DNA of 5,567 nt, taken from Acidobacteriota bacterium. Lineage in GTDB: Bacteria; Acidobacteriota; Terriglobia; Terriglobales; Acidobacteriaceae. The first letter of the stretch is position 1, and the number at the start of each line of letters is the position of its first letter. Positions 5,561 to 5,567 of this stretch are shown here, in pieces. The notes beneath the pieces are model-generated. The model made no database searches. It saw only the letters and a list, made by a program, of their open reading frames with translations, and was not told the origin of the DNA. Both the position numbers and the translations under genes were made by a program. The stretch lies in NCBI GenBank assembly GCA_021780415.1, contig JAJXYW010000117.1:1-5567 (forward strand), in the 5' to 3' direction.

Positions 5561-5567
5561 AGGAGGT
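5561..5567 (+). promoter_or_regulatory. Possible Shine-Dalgarno of a plus-strand gene beyond the edge
   Basis: The window ends in AGGAGGT, a perfect Shine-Dalgarno match on the plus strand. If real, a divergent gene would begin a few bases to the right. The start codon is outside the window, so this rests on seven bases only. Confidence 0.35.

Larger units (their letters stand above)
5380..5567. other. Non-coding stretch at the right edge
   Basis: With the repeats to its left this completes a region of about 450 bases without a convincing gene. It contains a hairpin (5423-5439), a G-rich plus strand from 5469 to 5536 with runs of three to six G, and CTAG-containing inverted repeats close to the window's end. 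No tRNA or riboswitch pattern is visible. The promoter of the minus-strand block should lie in this region or among the repeats, but I cannot fix one. Confidence 0.5.

Overview
The window is GC-rich bacterial DNA with strongly G/C-ended codons in most of its genes. It carries several intergenic repeat families of a kind common in large, GC-rich environmental genomes. No rRNA, tRNA or housekeeping gene is present, so the lineage cannot be named with confidence. The gene content is that of a defence or accessory island.

Layout: nearly everything is on the minus strand, transcribed from right to left. From right to left: (1) positions 5567-5117 are non-coding and rich in repeats: a CTAG-containing inverted repeat, a G-rich tract, a short hairpin, a pair of imperfect direct repeats with stem-loops, and five tandem heptamers ending 7 nt before the first gene. 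(2) Positions 5116-2099 encode a complete 1005-residue single-chain restriction-modification enzyme of the MmeI (Type IIL) family. It has a D70-x9-E80-x-K82 nuclease motif, the adenine-methylase motifs DPACGSG and NPPF, a target recognition domain and the family C-terminus. (3) After 62 nt comes an MntA-like minimal nucleotidyltransferase antitoxin (2036-1734). (4) Overlapping it is an ORF that begins like the HEPN toxin HepT but turns into unrelated sequence after about 24 residues (1744-1445). It is probably a fusion left by a deletion. (5) Overlapping that by 8 nt is a 79-residue zinc-ribbon protein (1452-1213). (6) Nine nt further on is a 336-residue protein with the signature of a PD-(D/E)XK nuclease (1203-193). 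(7) The left edge holds the end of an unidentified plus-strand reading frame that runs convergently into the nuclease gene.

How the parts may work together: the MmeI-like enzyme would methylate host sites and cut unmodified DNA. MntA would normally AMPylate and neutralise HepT, but the toxin's catalytic region is missing, so this pair looks decayed. The zinc ribbon and PD-(D/E)XK pair is tightly coupled and I cannot assign it to a named system. It is the best candidate here for an undescribed nuclease module. The short spacings (62 nt, then overlaps and 9 nt) would allow the whole minus-strand block to be one transcript, although no promoter or terminator could be fixed.
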